Counted from the first letter of the stretch, positions 45,236-54,923 are shown. The stretch: 64,000 nucleotides of DNA from an uncultured Bacteroidales bacterium (GCA_937877455.1 CALFIU010000134.1:8209-72208); one strand, 5' to 3'. A program made the numbers and translations. Notes: a model not told the origin generated them from the letters alone.

Positions 45236-46261
45236 ATGCCAGAGGTTTATGTAAATTCGTTTTGTCAAATTTCGGTGCAAAATCCATTGTCTGATAATTG
45301 GACTATTGAACCCAAATGTTTTGAAGGAAAAAAACTTGTAGAACTTTGTGATCCTGATTACAAAAAATATTTTTCGTCATCAGTTTTGCGAAGAAATGGC
45401 AATTTGTTAAGAAGGGCAATGCTTGTTTCGCAAACAGCCGTTGAAATGTCTGGGTTGCAAGGTGTTGATGCTGTTATTACGGGAACGGGGCTTGGTGCTG
45501 TTGAAAATACCGAGGCGTTTCTTAAACAGTTGATTTATAGTGGAGAAGAATTTCTCAAACCGAGTTATTTTATGCAAAGCACGCATAATACCGCAAGTTC
45601 GGCAGTTGCTATACATCTTAAATGTAATGGTTATAATAGTACATATTGCCAAAAAAGTTTGAGTTTTGAGTCTGCAATGTTGGATGCTTTTTTACAAATA
45701 TCTGGTTCAGAAATAAAAAGTGCATTTGTTGGCGGATTTGATGAAGTAACGCCAGATTATTTTACTATTCTCGAAAAACAAGGTTATTTGGGTGGTGCAA
45801 TGTCGGGATTTGCAGCAAGTTCTGCCGCTGGCGGAGTTTTGAGTTGCGTTAAAAATAGCGAAGCACATTGCAAGGTGGCATCGGTTAACATGGTTTATTG
45901 TTCAAATAATAAAGATTTGATTGATGCTTTTGAAAAAACTCTAACAGAAAGCGGAATTAAAAAAAATGAACTTACGGCTATTGTTTCTGGCATGGACGGT
46001 ATGCCTGCTAACGATGAAGTTTATTTACAAAACCTTTGTCAACTTGGTGTTAGTTGTCCCATTTTGAAAGTTTCGCATATTTTTGGCGAATGTTATACTG
46101 CTTCGGCTTATGCTTTTTATGCGGCAGTAGAGTGTTTTAAGGCAGAAAAGATTTTTTCTGTGTTGACTGCTGGTAATGAGTTGGTAAATCCACAAAATAT
46201 TTTGCTGTATAGGCATTGTAATAACAAAAACCATTCTTTTATTTTATTGAAAAAATGTTGA
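45236..46261 (+). CDS. Ketosynthase-like chain-length-factor-type protein
   Basis: 341 residues from the ATG at 45236; an upstream TTG at 45227 is a weaker start. The thiolase-fold pattern is visible (VITGTGLGAVENTEAFL, FMQSTHNTASSAVAIHLKCNGYN, AFVGGFDEVTP, GYLGGAMSGFAASSAAGGVL). The catalytic histidines are not in place: the position of NAHGT reads VSGMDGMPAND, and the second His motif reads SHIFGECYTASA. A Cys is near the active-site loop (STYCQKS). I infer a partner of the preceding active ketosynthase that sets chain length. Its last 7 bases overlap the transporter gene. Confidence 0.8.
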   Translation: MPEVYVNSFCQISVQNPLSDNWTIEPKCFEGKKLVELCDPDYKKYFSSSVLRRNGNLLRRAMLVSQTAVEMSGLQGVDAVITGTGLGAVENTEAFLKQLIYSGEEFLKPSYFMQSTHNTASSAVAIHLKCNGYNSTYCQKSLSFESAMLDAFLQISGSEIKSAFVGGFDEVTPDYFTILEKQGYLGGAMSGFAASSAAGGVLSCVKNSEAHCKVASVNMVYCSNNKDLIDAFEKTLTESGIKKNELTAIVSGMDGMPANDEVYLQNLCQLGVSCPILKVSHIFGECYTASAYAFYAAVECFKAEKIFSVLTAGNELVNPQNILLYRHCNNKNHSFILLKKC

Positions 46262-46608
46262 AACTTTTAACACTTTCGCTTTCACAATGCGCTTGTCTTG
46301 CTATGGGACAAGTTTTCTTAAAATTGGCAATGGTTAAAATGCCTAAGTTTGAATTTTCGTTGAGTTTTTTTACTGCGTTACTCACCAATTGGAATTTGCT
46401 TTTTTCGGGATTATCGATGGGTGCAGCCTCCCTTTTATGGTTTTATATCATAAAACATTATGAATTTTCCATTGCCTATCCGCTTATAAGTTTTAGTTAT
46501 GTGTTTGGTATGCTTGCTGCAATATTTGTTTTTCACGAAAGTGTACCTGTTACACGTTGGATGGGGTTGACTTTGATAGTTTTAGGAACTTTTTTTCTGC
46601 TAAAATAA
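46255..46608 (+). CDS. Small four-helix DMT/EamA-type membrane protein
   Basis: 117 residues with four hydrophobic segments, closing with MGLTLIVLGTFFLLK. The size and pattern (YEFSIAYPLISFSYVFGMLAAIFVFHESV) match small DMT proteins such as ArnE-like or SMR transporters, which often move lipid-linked sugars. It lies between a ketosynthase-like gene and a GT2 glycosyltransferase, and so may flip or help flip a lipid intermediate of the pathway. The start overlaps the previous gene by 7 bases. Confidence 0.8.
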   Translation: MLKLLTLSLSQCACLAMGQVFLKLAMVKMPKFEFSLSFFTALLTNWNLLFSGLSMGAASLLWFYIIKHYEFSIAYPLISFSYVFGMLAAIFVFHESVPVTRWMGLTLIVLGTFFLLK

Positions 46609-46615
46609 AAAATAT

Positions 46616-47386
46616 ATGAATAACGATTTGCAAACAATACAGAAATTAAAACAGTTGGGTATTTGTGTAGTAATACCAACATACAACAACGCGCAATTTT
46701 TACCATCTGTACTAAATTCTGTATTATGTTATTGCAGCGATGTTATAGTGGTAAACGACGGCTCGCCAGACAACACTGATGAGGTTTTACGCTGTTTTTC
46801 TGATAAAATAACCATAGTAAGTCAACCAAAAAATCTTGGAAAAGGTAAAGCGTTGAAAGCAGGTTTTGAAAAAGCGTTACAACTTGGCTTTAAGTATGTT
46901 GTAACAATGGATAGCGATGGACAGCACAAGGCAGAAGATTTGTGGAAGTTTGCGCAAGAAATTGAGAAAAATCCCGATGCGCTTGTTATTGGTGCGCGCA
47001 CACTCGAAGGTAAGGATATAAAGAGTAGTAGCAGTTTTGCTAACAAATTTTCTAACTTTTGGTTTGCAATACATACGTTACATCGACTAAGCGACACTCA
47101 AACAGGATATAGGCTTTATCCAGTGTATAAAATGGGAAATATGAAAATTTTTACATCTCGCTATGAAACCGAATTAGAAATTCTTGTAAGGTGTGCGTGG
47201 CGTGGAATACCCATTAAACCAGTAAGTATCAATGTGTTTTATCCTTCTAAAGAACAACGTGTGTCGGGTTTTAGACCGTTTAAAGACTTTACACGTATTA
47301 GCATTTTAAATACTTTTTTTACTTTTGCAGCGATTTTTTATGGCTATCCGTCAATGTTGATACGTTGGCTTATAAGAAAGTGCTGA
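46616..47386 (+). CDS. Family 2 glycosyltransferase
   Basis: 256 residues. The GT-A fold begins CVVIPTYNNAQFLPSVLNSVL with VVNDGSPDNTDEV, and the metal site is MDSDGQHKAEDL. A later helix-rich region TQTGYRLYPVYK and YETELEILVRCAWRGIPI resembles dolichyl-phosphate mannose synthase-type GT2. The C-terminus has weakly hydrophobic helices. It probably adds a sugar to the lipid or to a polyprenyl carrier. Its neighbours are the small DMT protein and the MMPL transporter. Confidence 0.88.
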   Translation: MNNDLQTIQKLKQLGICVVIPTYNNAQFLPSVLNSVLCYCSDVIVVNDGSPDNTDEVLRCFSDKITIVSQPKNLGKGKALKAGFEKALQLGFKYVVTMDSDGQHKAEDLWKFAQEIEKNPDALVIGARTLEGKDIKSSSSFANKFSNFWFAIHTLHRLSDTQTGYRLYPVYKMGNMKIFTSRYETELEILVRCAWRGIPIKPVSINVFYPSKEQRVSGFRPFKDFTRISILNTFFTFAAIFYGYPSMLIRWLIRKC

Positions 47387-47390
47387 ATTT

Positions 47391-50300
47391 ATGGTTGATA
47401 AGTTTTTTATAAAATTATATAATTTTTTTTCAACACGCCAAAGGCTTTTGTTGATTGTTTTTGGTGTAGTGTTTTTAGTTTGTATCTACTTGGCTTTCAA
47501 TCTAAAGTTTAGCGAGGATATATCTGATTTTTTGCCACAAGGTAATCAATATTCTAAGGTTTCTGGTGCTATTTCTCAAGCATCAGGCAATTCAAGAATT
47601 TTTGTTTATTTTAGTTCAAAAGATTCTACTTTTGATATACAAAGTATAAAAAAATCTATGGATTTTTTTGTAAAAACAGCCAAACAAAACGATAAAAAGC
47701 ATTATTTCAACGATTTGTCTTCCAAGGTAGATCAAAACCAAGTTGGATATTTGGCGAGTTTTGTACAAGAAAATATCGCTTATTTTGTTGATAGTATGTC
47801 GTTTAGTAGAATTGATTCTTGTCTTGTAAATTCCGATTCTATTTTAACTGCCACAAAAAAATTGTTGCAACAACCAGTGCCGTCTTTTATAAAACAAGTT
47901 GCTAACAACGATCCGCTTAATATTTTTACGCCAATTTTGGTTGGTTTAAAAAAAATAAATCCAACATCAAATTATTCCATTGATAATGGTTATGTGTTTG
48001 ATAATCAATATAAACGTGGTGTTGTGTTTTTTAATTCTCCTGTTGGAATGAGCGAGAGTGGCAATAATGCTGAGATAATTTCTGCTCTTAACGATGCAAT
48101 AAAAATTACCATTGGAAAGTATCCAGATACTGAAATTAGGCTTTTCGGTCCGCCAGTAGTTGCTGTTTGTAATGCCGAGCGTATAAAAAAAGATACCATC
48201 GCAACATCTATTGTTTCTACATTGCTTATCCTTGTTGTATTGTGGTTTTCTATTAGAAGTGTTAAAAACTTAACAATTACAGCATTAACGCTTGCTTTTT
48301 CGTTTGCGGCTGCGTTGTCGGCAGCAAAACTAATTTTTGGTGAAATTTCGCTTATTTCGGTGGGTATTAGTGCCGTGTTTACTGGTATTGCGTTGAATTA
48401 TCCTTTACACTTTATCACTCATTTTTATCATACTGGTGGCAATATGTCGCTAAATATGAGGGAGATTTCGGCACCACTAACCACAGGAAATATTACCACC
48501 GTTGTTGCATTTTATTCGCTTATGTTTGCAGATTCTCCTGCTTTAAAGCACCTTGGATTTATTGGTGGTTCGTTGCTTGCCGCGTGTATTTTGGTTACGC
48601 TAACGGTTTTGCCACATGTGGTTAATTACGTGGAAATAAAAAAAAATGAAAACTCTTTTGTTTTTTTTGACCGTATTTTTTGTTTTTTGCAAAAAAAAGT
48701 TGTTGTAATAATTGCTTTGGTTGTTACGCCAATTTTTATATGGTTAAGTTTAAAAACCGAATTTGACGGAGATATGCATCAACTCAACTATATGACTCCC
48801 GATTTGGCAATTGATATGCAGCGACTTGTAAAAAGCCAATCTCCAGACGGATCCGATGCTATTTATGTGGTTTCTACTGGTGAATCAATTGATAAAGCCC
48901 TTGAAAATCATGAGTTAACGTTGCCTATTTGTGATTCGCTAATTAAAAATAAAATTGCCACCGATGTAGTTGGAATTGGAAATTTTTTGCCATCAGAAAA
49001 TAGCCAACGTAAAAAGATTGCTCGTTGGAACAATTTTTTGTCCATGTATAAAGATTCGCTCTTGGCTACGGTGGATAATTTTGTTGAAAAAAATGATTCA
49101 AAAAATATTTTTAGTGGTTTTAGTCAACTGCTTGACAAAGATTTTGAAGTAAAAAAATGTAGTTATTTTGCTCCTTTGACTGCTATTTTCAACGGCGGAT
49201 ATATTGTAGAAAACAATCAAGGATTTGCTGTGGTGAGTATTATACGGGCAAAACCAGAAAATACTTCAGCCGTTGAAAATGCTTTTGCTTCCCTTAGCTG
49301 TGATATAAGTGCTTTTGATGAGCATGTTGTATCATCGCAACTTACCCAAGCTTTGTCCTCAAATTTTAATTATGTTTTGTTTGCAGCAGCGGTGTTAGTG
49401 TTTGGCTTTTTAACTTATTCTATGCGTAGTGCAGAATTGGCTGTTGTTACTTTTATTCCATTGACTATTAGTTGGTTTTGGATTATGGGTATAATGTTTT
49501 TGTTTGATATTAAATTTAATATTGTAAATATTATACTTGCAACTTTTATTTTTGGACAGGGCGACGATTATGCCGTTTTTATAACAGAAGGTTTAATGTA
49601 TGAATATGCTACACGAAGAAAAGTGCTTGGCTCTTTTAAACGTTCTGTGGCGGTGTCGTCTGTTATAATGTTTATAGGCATTGGATCACTTATTTTTGCA
49701 AAACACCCTGCTATGCAAAGCCTTGGTATTGTGGTTGTTATTGGAATGTTTTCAGTTGTGGTGGCGGCTTATATTTTTCCACCGCTTGTTTTTAATTTTC
49801 TAATTAAGGACAAAAAATCGCAACCGAGATTATATCCATACAATTTTAGAAGTATTTTTGTTTCGGCATACTACTTTTTAGGTTTTGTAATTGCGTGTCT
49901 AAGGTTAACGATGGTATTTGTTTGGTTTAAACTTACCAATAAAAAAGGCGATGCAGCGCAACTACGTTTTCATGAAAAAATGCAGAAATGTGTTGGACTT
50001 GTCAATCATTGTCCGCGTGTTAAACTAACGATTGATAATAGTGTAGGTGAAAATTTTGAAAAACCTGCAGTAATAATTGCCAATCACGAATCTGCCCTTG
50101 ATATTTTGTGCATACAGAGTTTATTTGCAAAGATTCTTTTTATTACCAACGACAAACAACAAAAAAATATTCTTTACGGACGATTGCTAAAAATTGCCAA
50201 TTTTTACCCCGCATCGTTGGGATATGATGTTTTAGCCACAAGACTCAAACCATTTGTTAATCAAGGTTATTCAGTTATGATTTTCCCCGAAGGTACGCGT

Positions 50301-50906
50301 AGTTGCGATGCAAAACTCCATCGTTTTCATCAAGGTGCATTTTATCTTGCGCGTCAGTTACAAGTTGATGTCCTTCCAATAGCATTGTATGGATTGGGTG
50401 GCGTGTTAAAAAAAGAGGATTTAATTCTTCGTCCGGGACAAATGCATGTAAAACTTTGTAGTAGAGTGCCACTTAGCGATAAGATGTTTGCTGAAACAAA
50501 TTTGGAAACAGCACGTAATTTTAGACATTATTTTATTTCAGAACTGAAAAAAATGTCAGAAAAAATTGAAACTTCCGAATATTTTAAGCCGCTTATAATT
50601 TACAATTATATTTATAAAGGTGCGGAAGTATATACTGAGGCAATAAAATCGATGAAAAAAAGTTATGATTTTATCGATAATTTTGGACAAGAAGAAAAAA
50701 AGGTGTTGTTTAAAAATTGTGGTTATGGTTATGTGCCGTTGCTTTTTGCTTTGGTTAACAAAAAGTCGGTTGTTTTTGCTACCGATAATGACGAAAATAA
50801 AATAATTGTAGCCGAAAATTGTGCCGTTGTTCCAAAAAATTTAACATATTTGCATCAAATTAATGATGATAGTTTTGATACGGTTTTAGATTGCGACAAC
50901 TTGTAG
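47391..50906 (+). CDS. MMPL/RND-type lipid exporter fused to a PlsC-like acyltransferase and a Rossmann-like tail
   Basis: 1171 residues. Residues ~1-800 form an RND/MMPL exporter with two sets of about six membrane segments and two large periplasmic loops. Residues ~880-1040 are a glycerolipid acyltransferase with the motif NHESALD (NHx4D), FPEGTRS and the substrate pocket VLPIALYGLGGVL. The last ~110 residues (KVLFKNCGYGYVPLLFAL, VFATDNDENK) resemble a SAM-methyltransferase-like Rossmann fold that ends early, at TVLDCDNL, and may not be a full enzyme. The fusion would attach the product to a lipid and export it. It is the largest gene in the operon. Confidence 0.85.
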   Translation: MVDKFFIKLYNFFSTRQRLLLIVFGVVFLVCIYLAFNLKFSEDISDFLPQGNQYSKVSGAISQASGNSRIFVYFSSKDSTFDIQSIKKSMDFFVKTAKQNDKKHYFNDLSSKVDQNQVGYLASFVQENIAYFVDSMSFSRIDSCLVNSDSILTATKKLLQQPVPSFIKQVANNDPLNIFTPILVGLKKINPTSNYSIDNGYVFDNQYKRGVVFFNSPVGMSESGNNAEIISALNDAIKITIGKYPDTEIRLFGPPVVAVCNAERIKKDTIATSIVSTLLILVVLWFSIRSVKNLTITALTLAFSFAAALSAAKLIFGEISLISVGISAVFTGIALNYPLHFITHFYHTGGNMSLNMREISAPLTTGNITTVVAFYSLMFADSPALKHLGFIGGSLLAACILVTLTVLPHVVNYVEIKKNENSFVFFDRIFCFLQKKVVVIIALVVTPIFIWLSLKTEFDGDMHQLNYMTPDLAIDMQRLVKSQSPDGSDAIYVVSTGESIDKALENHELTLPICDSLIKNKIATDVVGIGNFLPSENSQRKKIARWNNFLSMYKDSLLATVDNFVEKNDSKNIFSGFSQLLDKDFEVKKCSYFAPLTAIFNGGYIVENNQGFAVVSIIRAKPENTSAVENAFASLSCDISAFDEHVVSSQLTQALSSNFNYVLFAAAVLVFGFLTYSMRSAELAVVTFIPLTISWFWIMGIMFLFDIKFNIVNIILATFIFGQGDDYAVFITEGLMYEYATRRKVLGSFKRSVAVSSVIMFIGIGSLIFAKHPAMQSLGIVVVIGMFSVVVAAYIFPPLVFNFLIKDKKSQPRLYPYNFRSIFVSAYYFLGFVIACLRLTMVFVWFKLTNKKGDAAQLRFHEKMQKCVGLVNHCPRVKLTIDNSVGENFEKPAVIIANHESALDILCIQSLFAKILFITNDKQQKNILYGRLLKIANFYPASLGYDVLATRLKPFVNQGYSVMIFPEGTRSCDAKLHRFHQGAFYLARQLQVDVLPIALYGLGGVLKKEDLILRPGQMHVKLCSRVPLSDKMFAETNLETARNFRHYFISELKKMSEKIETSEYFKPLIIYNYIYKGAEVYTEAIKSMKKSYDFIDNFGQEEKKVLFKNCGYGYVPLLFALVNKKSVVFATDNDENKIIVAENCAVVPKNLTYLHQINDDSFDTVLDCDNL

Positions 50907-50929
50907 AAAAACGAATTTTTGTTACTAAA

Positions 50930-51793
50930 ATGAAATTTTTAGTTGTTTTTTTGTTAATGTTTATAAATTTTTATGCTATTGCTCAAAAGCCTATAAAACT
51001 TTGGGGTAATAAACCTGACGATTATCATAAAAACAAAACTAAACTTTTTGTATATAGTCCCAAAAGTGGTGATAATTCCAAAACAGCCATTATTTTTATG
51101 CCCGGAGGAAGTTATTGTTATCTTTCCAAACAATATGAAGGGCATATTCCCGCAGAATTTTTTTCAAAAAATATATACACATTTGTACTTTATTATCGTC
51201 GAGGAATACATGGAAATCGTTATCCTACAATGATAGAAGATATTCAAACTGCAATTTTGTATGTTAAAGAACATTTTGGAATTGATACACTTGGTGTATG
51301 TGGCTTTTCGGCAGGAGGACATTTGTCGGGTTGTGCTGCTTTTTTTTATGATAAAAATTATATAAACTTACCTCAAAATAGAGATAAAAAAATATTACGA
51401 CCTAATTTCGCTGTTATGTGTTATCCCGTGGTTTCTATGACAAGGGATTTTACTCATAAAAAAAGCCGTAGAAATCTTTTAGGACAATATAGGACTACAA
51501 CAGCAGAGAATGAAATGTCGTTAGAAAAAAATGTAAATCCAAATTCTCCACCTGTTTATGTGCTTGTATGTAAAGATGATCCAATTGTTGATTATCGTAA
51601 TTCACTTGCACTTGATAGCGCATTGACCCAAACTCAAGTGCCACATTATTTGGATATTAATAATTTTGGTGGGCATGGTTTTGGTGTGTCGGAAAAAAAG
51701 ATTAAAAATATTGACAAAACTGCCGCTCAATGGCCGTATAGGTTGGAAGCTTGGCTTGATGAAAATTTTGGAATAAGTTTAAAAATCAAATAA
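50930..51793 (+). CDS. Exported alpha/beta hydrolase (esterase-like)
   Basis: 287 residues from the ATG at 50930, giving the signal peptide MKFLVVFLLMFINFYAIAQ. The nucleophile elbow is GFSAGGH, the oxyanion motif MPGGSYCYLS, the acid DDPIVDYRNS and the His FGGHGFG. This is an esterase/prolyl-oligopeptidase-like hydrolase of the BD-FAE or acetylxylan-esterase type. Its presence inside the biosynthetic operon is unusual; it might release or trim an ester-linked product after export, or be an unrelated passenger. Confidence 0.82.
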   Translation: MKFLVVFLLMFINFYAIAQKPIKLWGNKPDDYHKNKTKLFVYSPKSGDNSKTAIIFMPGGSYCYLSKQYEGHIPAEFFSKNIYTFVLYYRRGIHGNRYPTMIEDIQTAILYVKEHFGIDTLGVCGFSAGGHLSGCAAFFYDKNYINLPQNRDKKILRPNFAVMCYPVVSMTRDFTHKKSRRNLLGQYRTTTAENEMSLEKNVNPNSPPVYVLVCKDDPIVDYRNSLALDSALTQTQVPHYLDINNFGGHGFGVSEKKIKNIDKTAAQWPYRLEAWLDENFGISLKIK

Positions 51794-51795
51794 AT

Positions 51796-53100
51796 ATGAA
51801 TGCACCCGAAATTGAGTTTGCACCACTTGATGATATAAAAAAATATCAGGTAAGACGGTTGCAGGAAGCATTAGAGTATGTTGCATCAAATAGTCCTTTT
51901 TACAAAAGGTTGTTTGCTCAAAACAACATAGATTATAAAAAAATAAAAACAATAGAAGATTTAAGGCAAATTCCTTTTACTACAAAACGTGATTTGCAAC
52001 TCTATAATGATGATTTTGTGTGCGTACCGCGCCAAAAAATAATTGATTACATTACAACATCGGGAACTCTTGGCGATCCTGTTACTTTTGCAATGACCGA
52101 CAACGACCTCAATCGCCTTGCTTATAACGAGAAAATATCGTTTACTTGCACTGGTATTCAACCATCTGATATTGTTCAACTTATGACAACAATTGATAAG
52201 CGATTTATGGCTGGATTGGCATACTTCCTTGGTCTTAGAGCGTTGGGGGCAGGTGTTATACGTGTTGGAAATGGTATTCCCGAACTTCAATGGGATACAA
52301 TTCGTAGGATAAAACCAACGGCTATTATGTGTGTGCCATCGTTTATTCCTCATATAATAGATTATGCCGAAAAAAATGGAATTGATTATAAAAATACATC
52401 TGTAAAAAAAATTATTTGTATAGGTGATAGCCTTAGAAATCAGGATTTTACACCTAATTTGTTGGCGACACAAATATTAGATAAATGGCCTATAAAACTT
52501 TATTCTACATACGCATCTACTGAAATGTCCACCACATTTGCAGAATGTGATTATGGTTGCGGTGGGCATCATCATCCCGAACTTATTATTGTTGAGTTTG
52601 TTGACGAAAATGGAAATGCTGTTGCAGAAGGCGATGCTGGAGAAGTAGTTGTTACAACGCTTGGTGTTGAAGGAATGCCGTTGGTAAGATTTAAAACTGG
52701 AGATTTAGCAACTTTCCATACAGAAAAATGCAAATGTGGGCGTACTTCTTTTCGCATAAGTAGTATAATTGGTAGGCTTAATCAAATGGTAAAGTACAAA
52801 GGCACAACACTTTATCCTCCTGCTATTTTTGATGTACTCGACAATACTTATTTTGTGCAAAATTATGTTGTAAAGGTTTTGCTAAATTCTGATGGCACTG
52901 ATCGTGTAGTGGTTTGTATAGGATTAAAGTCTCGTCCGTATGATGATAATCAGATGATTATAAAGGATTTAAAAGATCGTTTTAGGGCTCGCATAAGAGT
53001 TGCTCCAGAAATTGAAATTCTTGCTTGCGATGAAATTCAAAAACTTAATTTTCCGCAAATGAGTCGTAAACCTGTTAAGTTTTTGGATTTGCGGAAATAA
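51796..53100 (+). CDS. AMP-forming aryl/acyl ligase, phenylacetate-CoA-ligase-like
   Basis: 434 residues, the PaaK size. Adenylation motifs are TTSGTLGDPVTF near residue 88, YASTEMSTTFAE, RFKTGDLATF and GRTSFRISSIIGRLNQMVKYKG. A Cys/His cluster (ECDYGCGGHHHPE, TEKCKCG) may bind zinc as in PaaK. The enzyme activates a carboxylic acid as an adenylate and loads it on CoA or an ACP. With an aromatic ammonia-lyase in the facing arm, a cinnamic-type starter acid is the natural guess. It begins 2 bases after the hydrolase stop and ends the plus-strand operon. Confidence 0.88.
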   Translation: MNAPEIEFAPLDDIKKYQVRRLQEALEYVASNSPFYKRLFAQNNIDYKKIKTIEDLRQIPFTTKRDLQLYNDDFVCVPRQKIIDYITTSGTLGDPVTFAMTDNDLNRLAYNEKISFTCTGIQPSDIVQLMTTIDKRFMAGLAYFLGLRALGAGVIRVGNGIPELQWDTIRRIKPTAIMCVPSFIPHIIDYAEKNGIDYKNTSVKKIICIGDSLRNQDFTPNLLATQILDKWPIKLYSTYASTEMSTTFAECDYGCGGHHHPELIIVEFVDENGNAVAEGDAGEVVVTTLGVEGMPLVRFKTGDLATFHTEKCKCGRTSFRISSIIGRLNQMVKYKGTTLYPPAIFDVLDNTYFVQNYVVKVLLNSDGTDRVVVCIGLKSRPYDDNQMIIKDLKDRFRARIRVAPEIEILACDEIQKLNFPQMSRKPVKFLDLRK

Positions 53101-53103
53101 AAT

Positions 53104-53153
53104 TTTTTTAATAGATTAGCCAACAAGTTGCTGTTGGTTAGTCTATTAAAAAA
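53104..53153. terminator. 22-bp bidirectional terminator at the convergent junction of the cluster
   Basis: 53104-53125 pairs with 53132-53153 with two G-U-type pairs around a 6-base loop. Each side has a T or A run. The right arm contains the stop codon and last codons of the minus-strand gene ending at 53138, so one element serves both arms. Confidence 0.85.
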
Positions 53154-53776
53154 TTTGTTTGGCATATTTTGGATATGTTTTCTGGTGAAAAATCTAATTT
53201 GCTATCTACATTGTTTCGAGAAACCAAAAACATCGTTGCTTGGGGTTTAAAATCTTTGCAATTTAGCCAACTACTTAATACATAGTTTGTTTCTGTTTTA
53301 TAAAATAAATCGTTTGTGAGGTTGAAAATTTCTTCTGCGTTAAATTTTTCTATTACATAAAATGTTGATTCTCCAAAAAACTTGTTACGGATGCATATTT
53401 CACCAGTTACAATGTTGGGAAGTGTGTAAACAAAAAGCGACGGAGCAGGAAAAAAGTTTTCGCTGTCGGTTATGGTTTTTTGGTAGTTGATGTCTGTTTC
53501 TAATGATGAAATTCTGTTGAATGCCACCACCGAAATGTCTTTACGGTTTTGTAATTCTGGGTGGTTGGAAACAATAAATTCCGACAAAAGGAATCCTGTT
53601 TTCGACAGGTTGTCCATTTTGTAAAATTTTGGGTAATTTATATTTAGTGTTTTGTAAATTGTTGTAAGATAGTCGGTTGTATCTAAGTCTGAATAATCGT
53701 TTTTTTGTTGGTTGTTTAAATTTCCAAATTTGTTTTTTATCTGATTTATGAACGAAAAATCTATTATTGCTGCCAT
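53138..53776 (-). CDS. Short ketosynthase-like protein without a catalytic Cys
   Basis: 212 residues. The central part (YYKMDNLSKTGFLLSEFIV-like, ISVVAFNRISSLETDINYQK, PSLFVYTLPNIVTGEICIRNKFFGES) resembles the truncated beta-ketoacyl-synthase-like proteins found in flexirubin and aryl-polyene clusters of Bacteroidetes. It lacks the Cys-His-His triad and is half the normal size. It is the last gene of the minus arm, 2 bases after an active ketosynthase. I infer a non-catalytic partner or scaffold for that enzyme; this is not demonstrated. Its stop lies within the shared terminator. Confidence 0.72.
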   Translation of the reverse strand: MAAIIDFSFINQIKNKFGNLNNQQKNDYSDLDTTDYLTTIYKTLNINYPKFYKMDNLSKTGFLLSEFIVSNHPELQNRKDISVVAFNRISSLETDINYQKTITDSENFFPAPSLFVYTLPNIVTGEICIRNKFFGESTFYVIEKFNAEEIFNLTNDLFYKTETNYVLSSWLNCKDFKPQATMFLVSRNNVDSKLDFSPENISKICQTNFLID

Positions 53777-53778
53777 TT

Positions 53779-54909
53779 TTATTCTCCTTTTTTAAATATT
53801 GCAGCGGCATTTGTTCCGCCAAAGCCCGAAATTAGTTTTATGAAACAGTTTTTGTCTGTGTTGGTGTTTTTTGTTGTTGGACAAACATTCCTACTAACTC
53901 CAAGTGTTTGGAATCCTTCTGTTTTTAAAATTAGTCCGTCGTTAATCTCATACGAAGAAATTATAGTTTCTAAAATTCCTGCTGCACCAAGAGTATGCCC
54001 ATAATAGCCTTTAAGCGAGTTGATTGGAATTTTATTTAACATTGCGCGATCTATTGCAATAGCTTCCATTTCGTCGTTGTATGGTGTGGAAGTTCCGTGG
54101 CAATTGATAAAGGCTATGTCGTTAATATTAGCATTGGATATTATATCGGTGAGAGCGTTGTAACTACCTTCGCCAGTGCGAGATGGTCCAGAAATATGGT
54201 TGGCATCATTTCTTATTGAACCTTTTAAAAATGATATTTTTTTATCATTTTTTTTGTATTTTGACATTACAACTGTTGCTGCTGCTTCGCCGATGTTGAG
54301 CCCACACCTATCTTGGTCAAATGGGCGACAGGGTAGGGGAGAAAGTGCTTTGAAAGACATAAAACCAGAAATGGTAAATTTGCTAAGCACATCTGCGCCA
54401 GTTACAACAATGTTTTCTAATCTGCCTTGTTCTATTGCGCGTACAGCTGTTATTATGGCACAAACTCCTGATATGCAAGCGTTTGAAACAACAGAGTAGT
54501 TGTTGTTGCCAAAAAATCCTGCTACAAGTTTGGCGGTGTGCCATAGTTGAACGCGTTGTTGGTCGTAGTTGGGGTGTTCTAAGAGTTGGATGTTGCCTTT
54601 TGTGGTTGAAAGTATAAAGGCTGTCTGGGGCGATGACGCATCAATATCGGCTTCTTTTATGGCATAAAAAGCCGAAAGTGTAGACAATTTTTCAAATTTG
54701 GTGTATTTGTGTGGGTTTTGAAGAGTTTCGCCATAAAACAATTCGTTGAGTTTGGTATCGTCGGTTTGTGAGGTACAGAAATTTCCTTCCATTCCAAACA
54801 TATTTTGCGATGTTTTTAGTCCCGAAATACCATTTTTGAGGTTGCGATAGTTTTCTTCTGACGAAAAACCAAGTGCTGAAATTATATTGTCGGCTATAAT
54901 GTTTACCAT
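53779..54909 (-). CDS. Beta-ketoacyl-ACP synthase (active-site complete)
   Basis: 376 residues with C145 in VSNACISGVCAI, H271 in NCHGTSTPYND and H305 in GYYGHTLGAAG, the full condensing triad. It also shows CRPFDQDRCGLNIGEAAATVV, a family mark. It would extend the acyl or aryl chain, possibly with the small ketosynthase-like protein downstream. It follows the LpxL-like gene by 14 bases. Confidence 0.92.
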   Translation of the reverse strand: MVNIIADNIISALGFSSEENYRNLKNGISGLKTSQNMFGMEGNFCTSQTDDTKLNELFYGETLQNPHKYTKFEKLSTLSAFYAIKEADIDASSPQTAFILSTTKGNIQLLEHPNYDQQRVQLWHTAKLVAGFFGNNNYSVVSNACISGVCAIITAVRAIEQGRLENIVVTGADVLSKFTISGFMSFKALSPLPCRPFDQDRCGLNIGEAAATVVMSKYKKNDKKISFLKGSIRNDANHISGPSRTGEGSYNALTDIISNANINDIAFINCHGTSTPYNDEMEAIAIDRAMLNKIPINSLKGYYGHTLGAAGILETIISSYEINDGLILKTEGFQTLGVSRNVCPTTKNTNTDKNCFIKLISGFGGTNAAAIFKKGE

Positions 54910-54923
54910 TGGTAATGAATATG

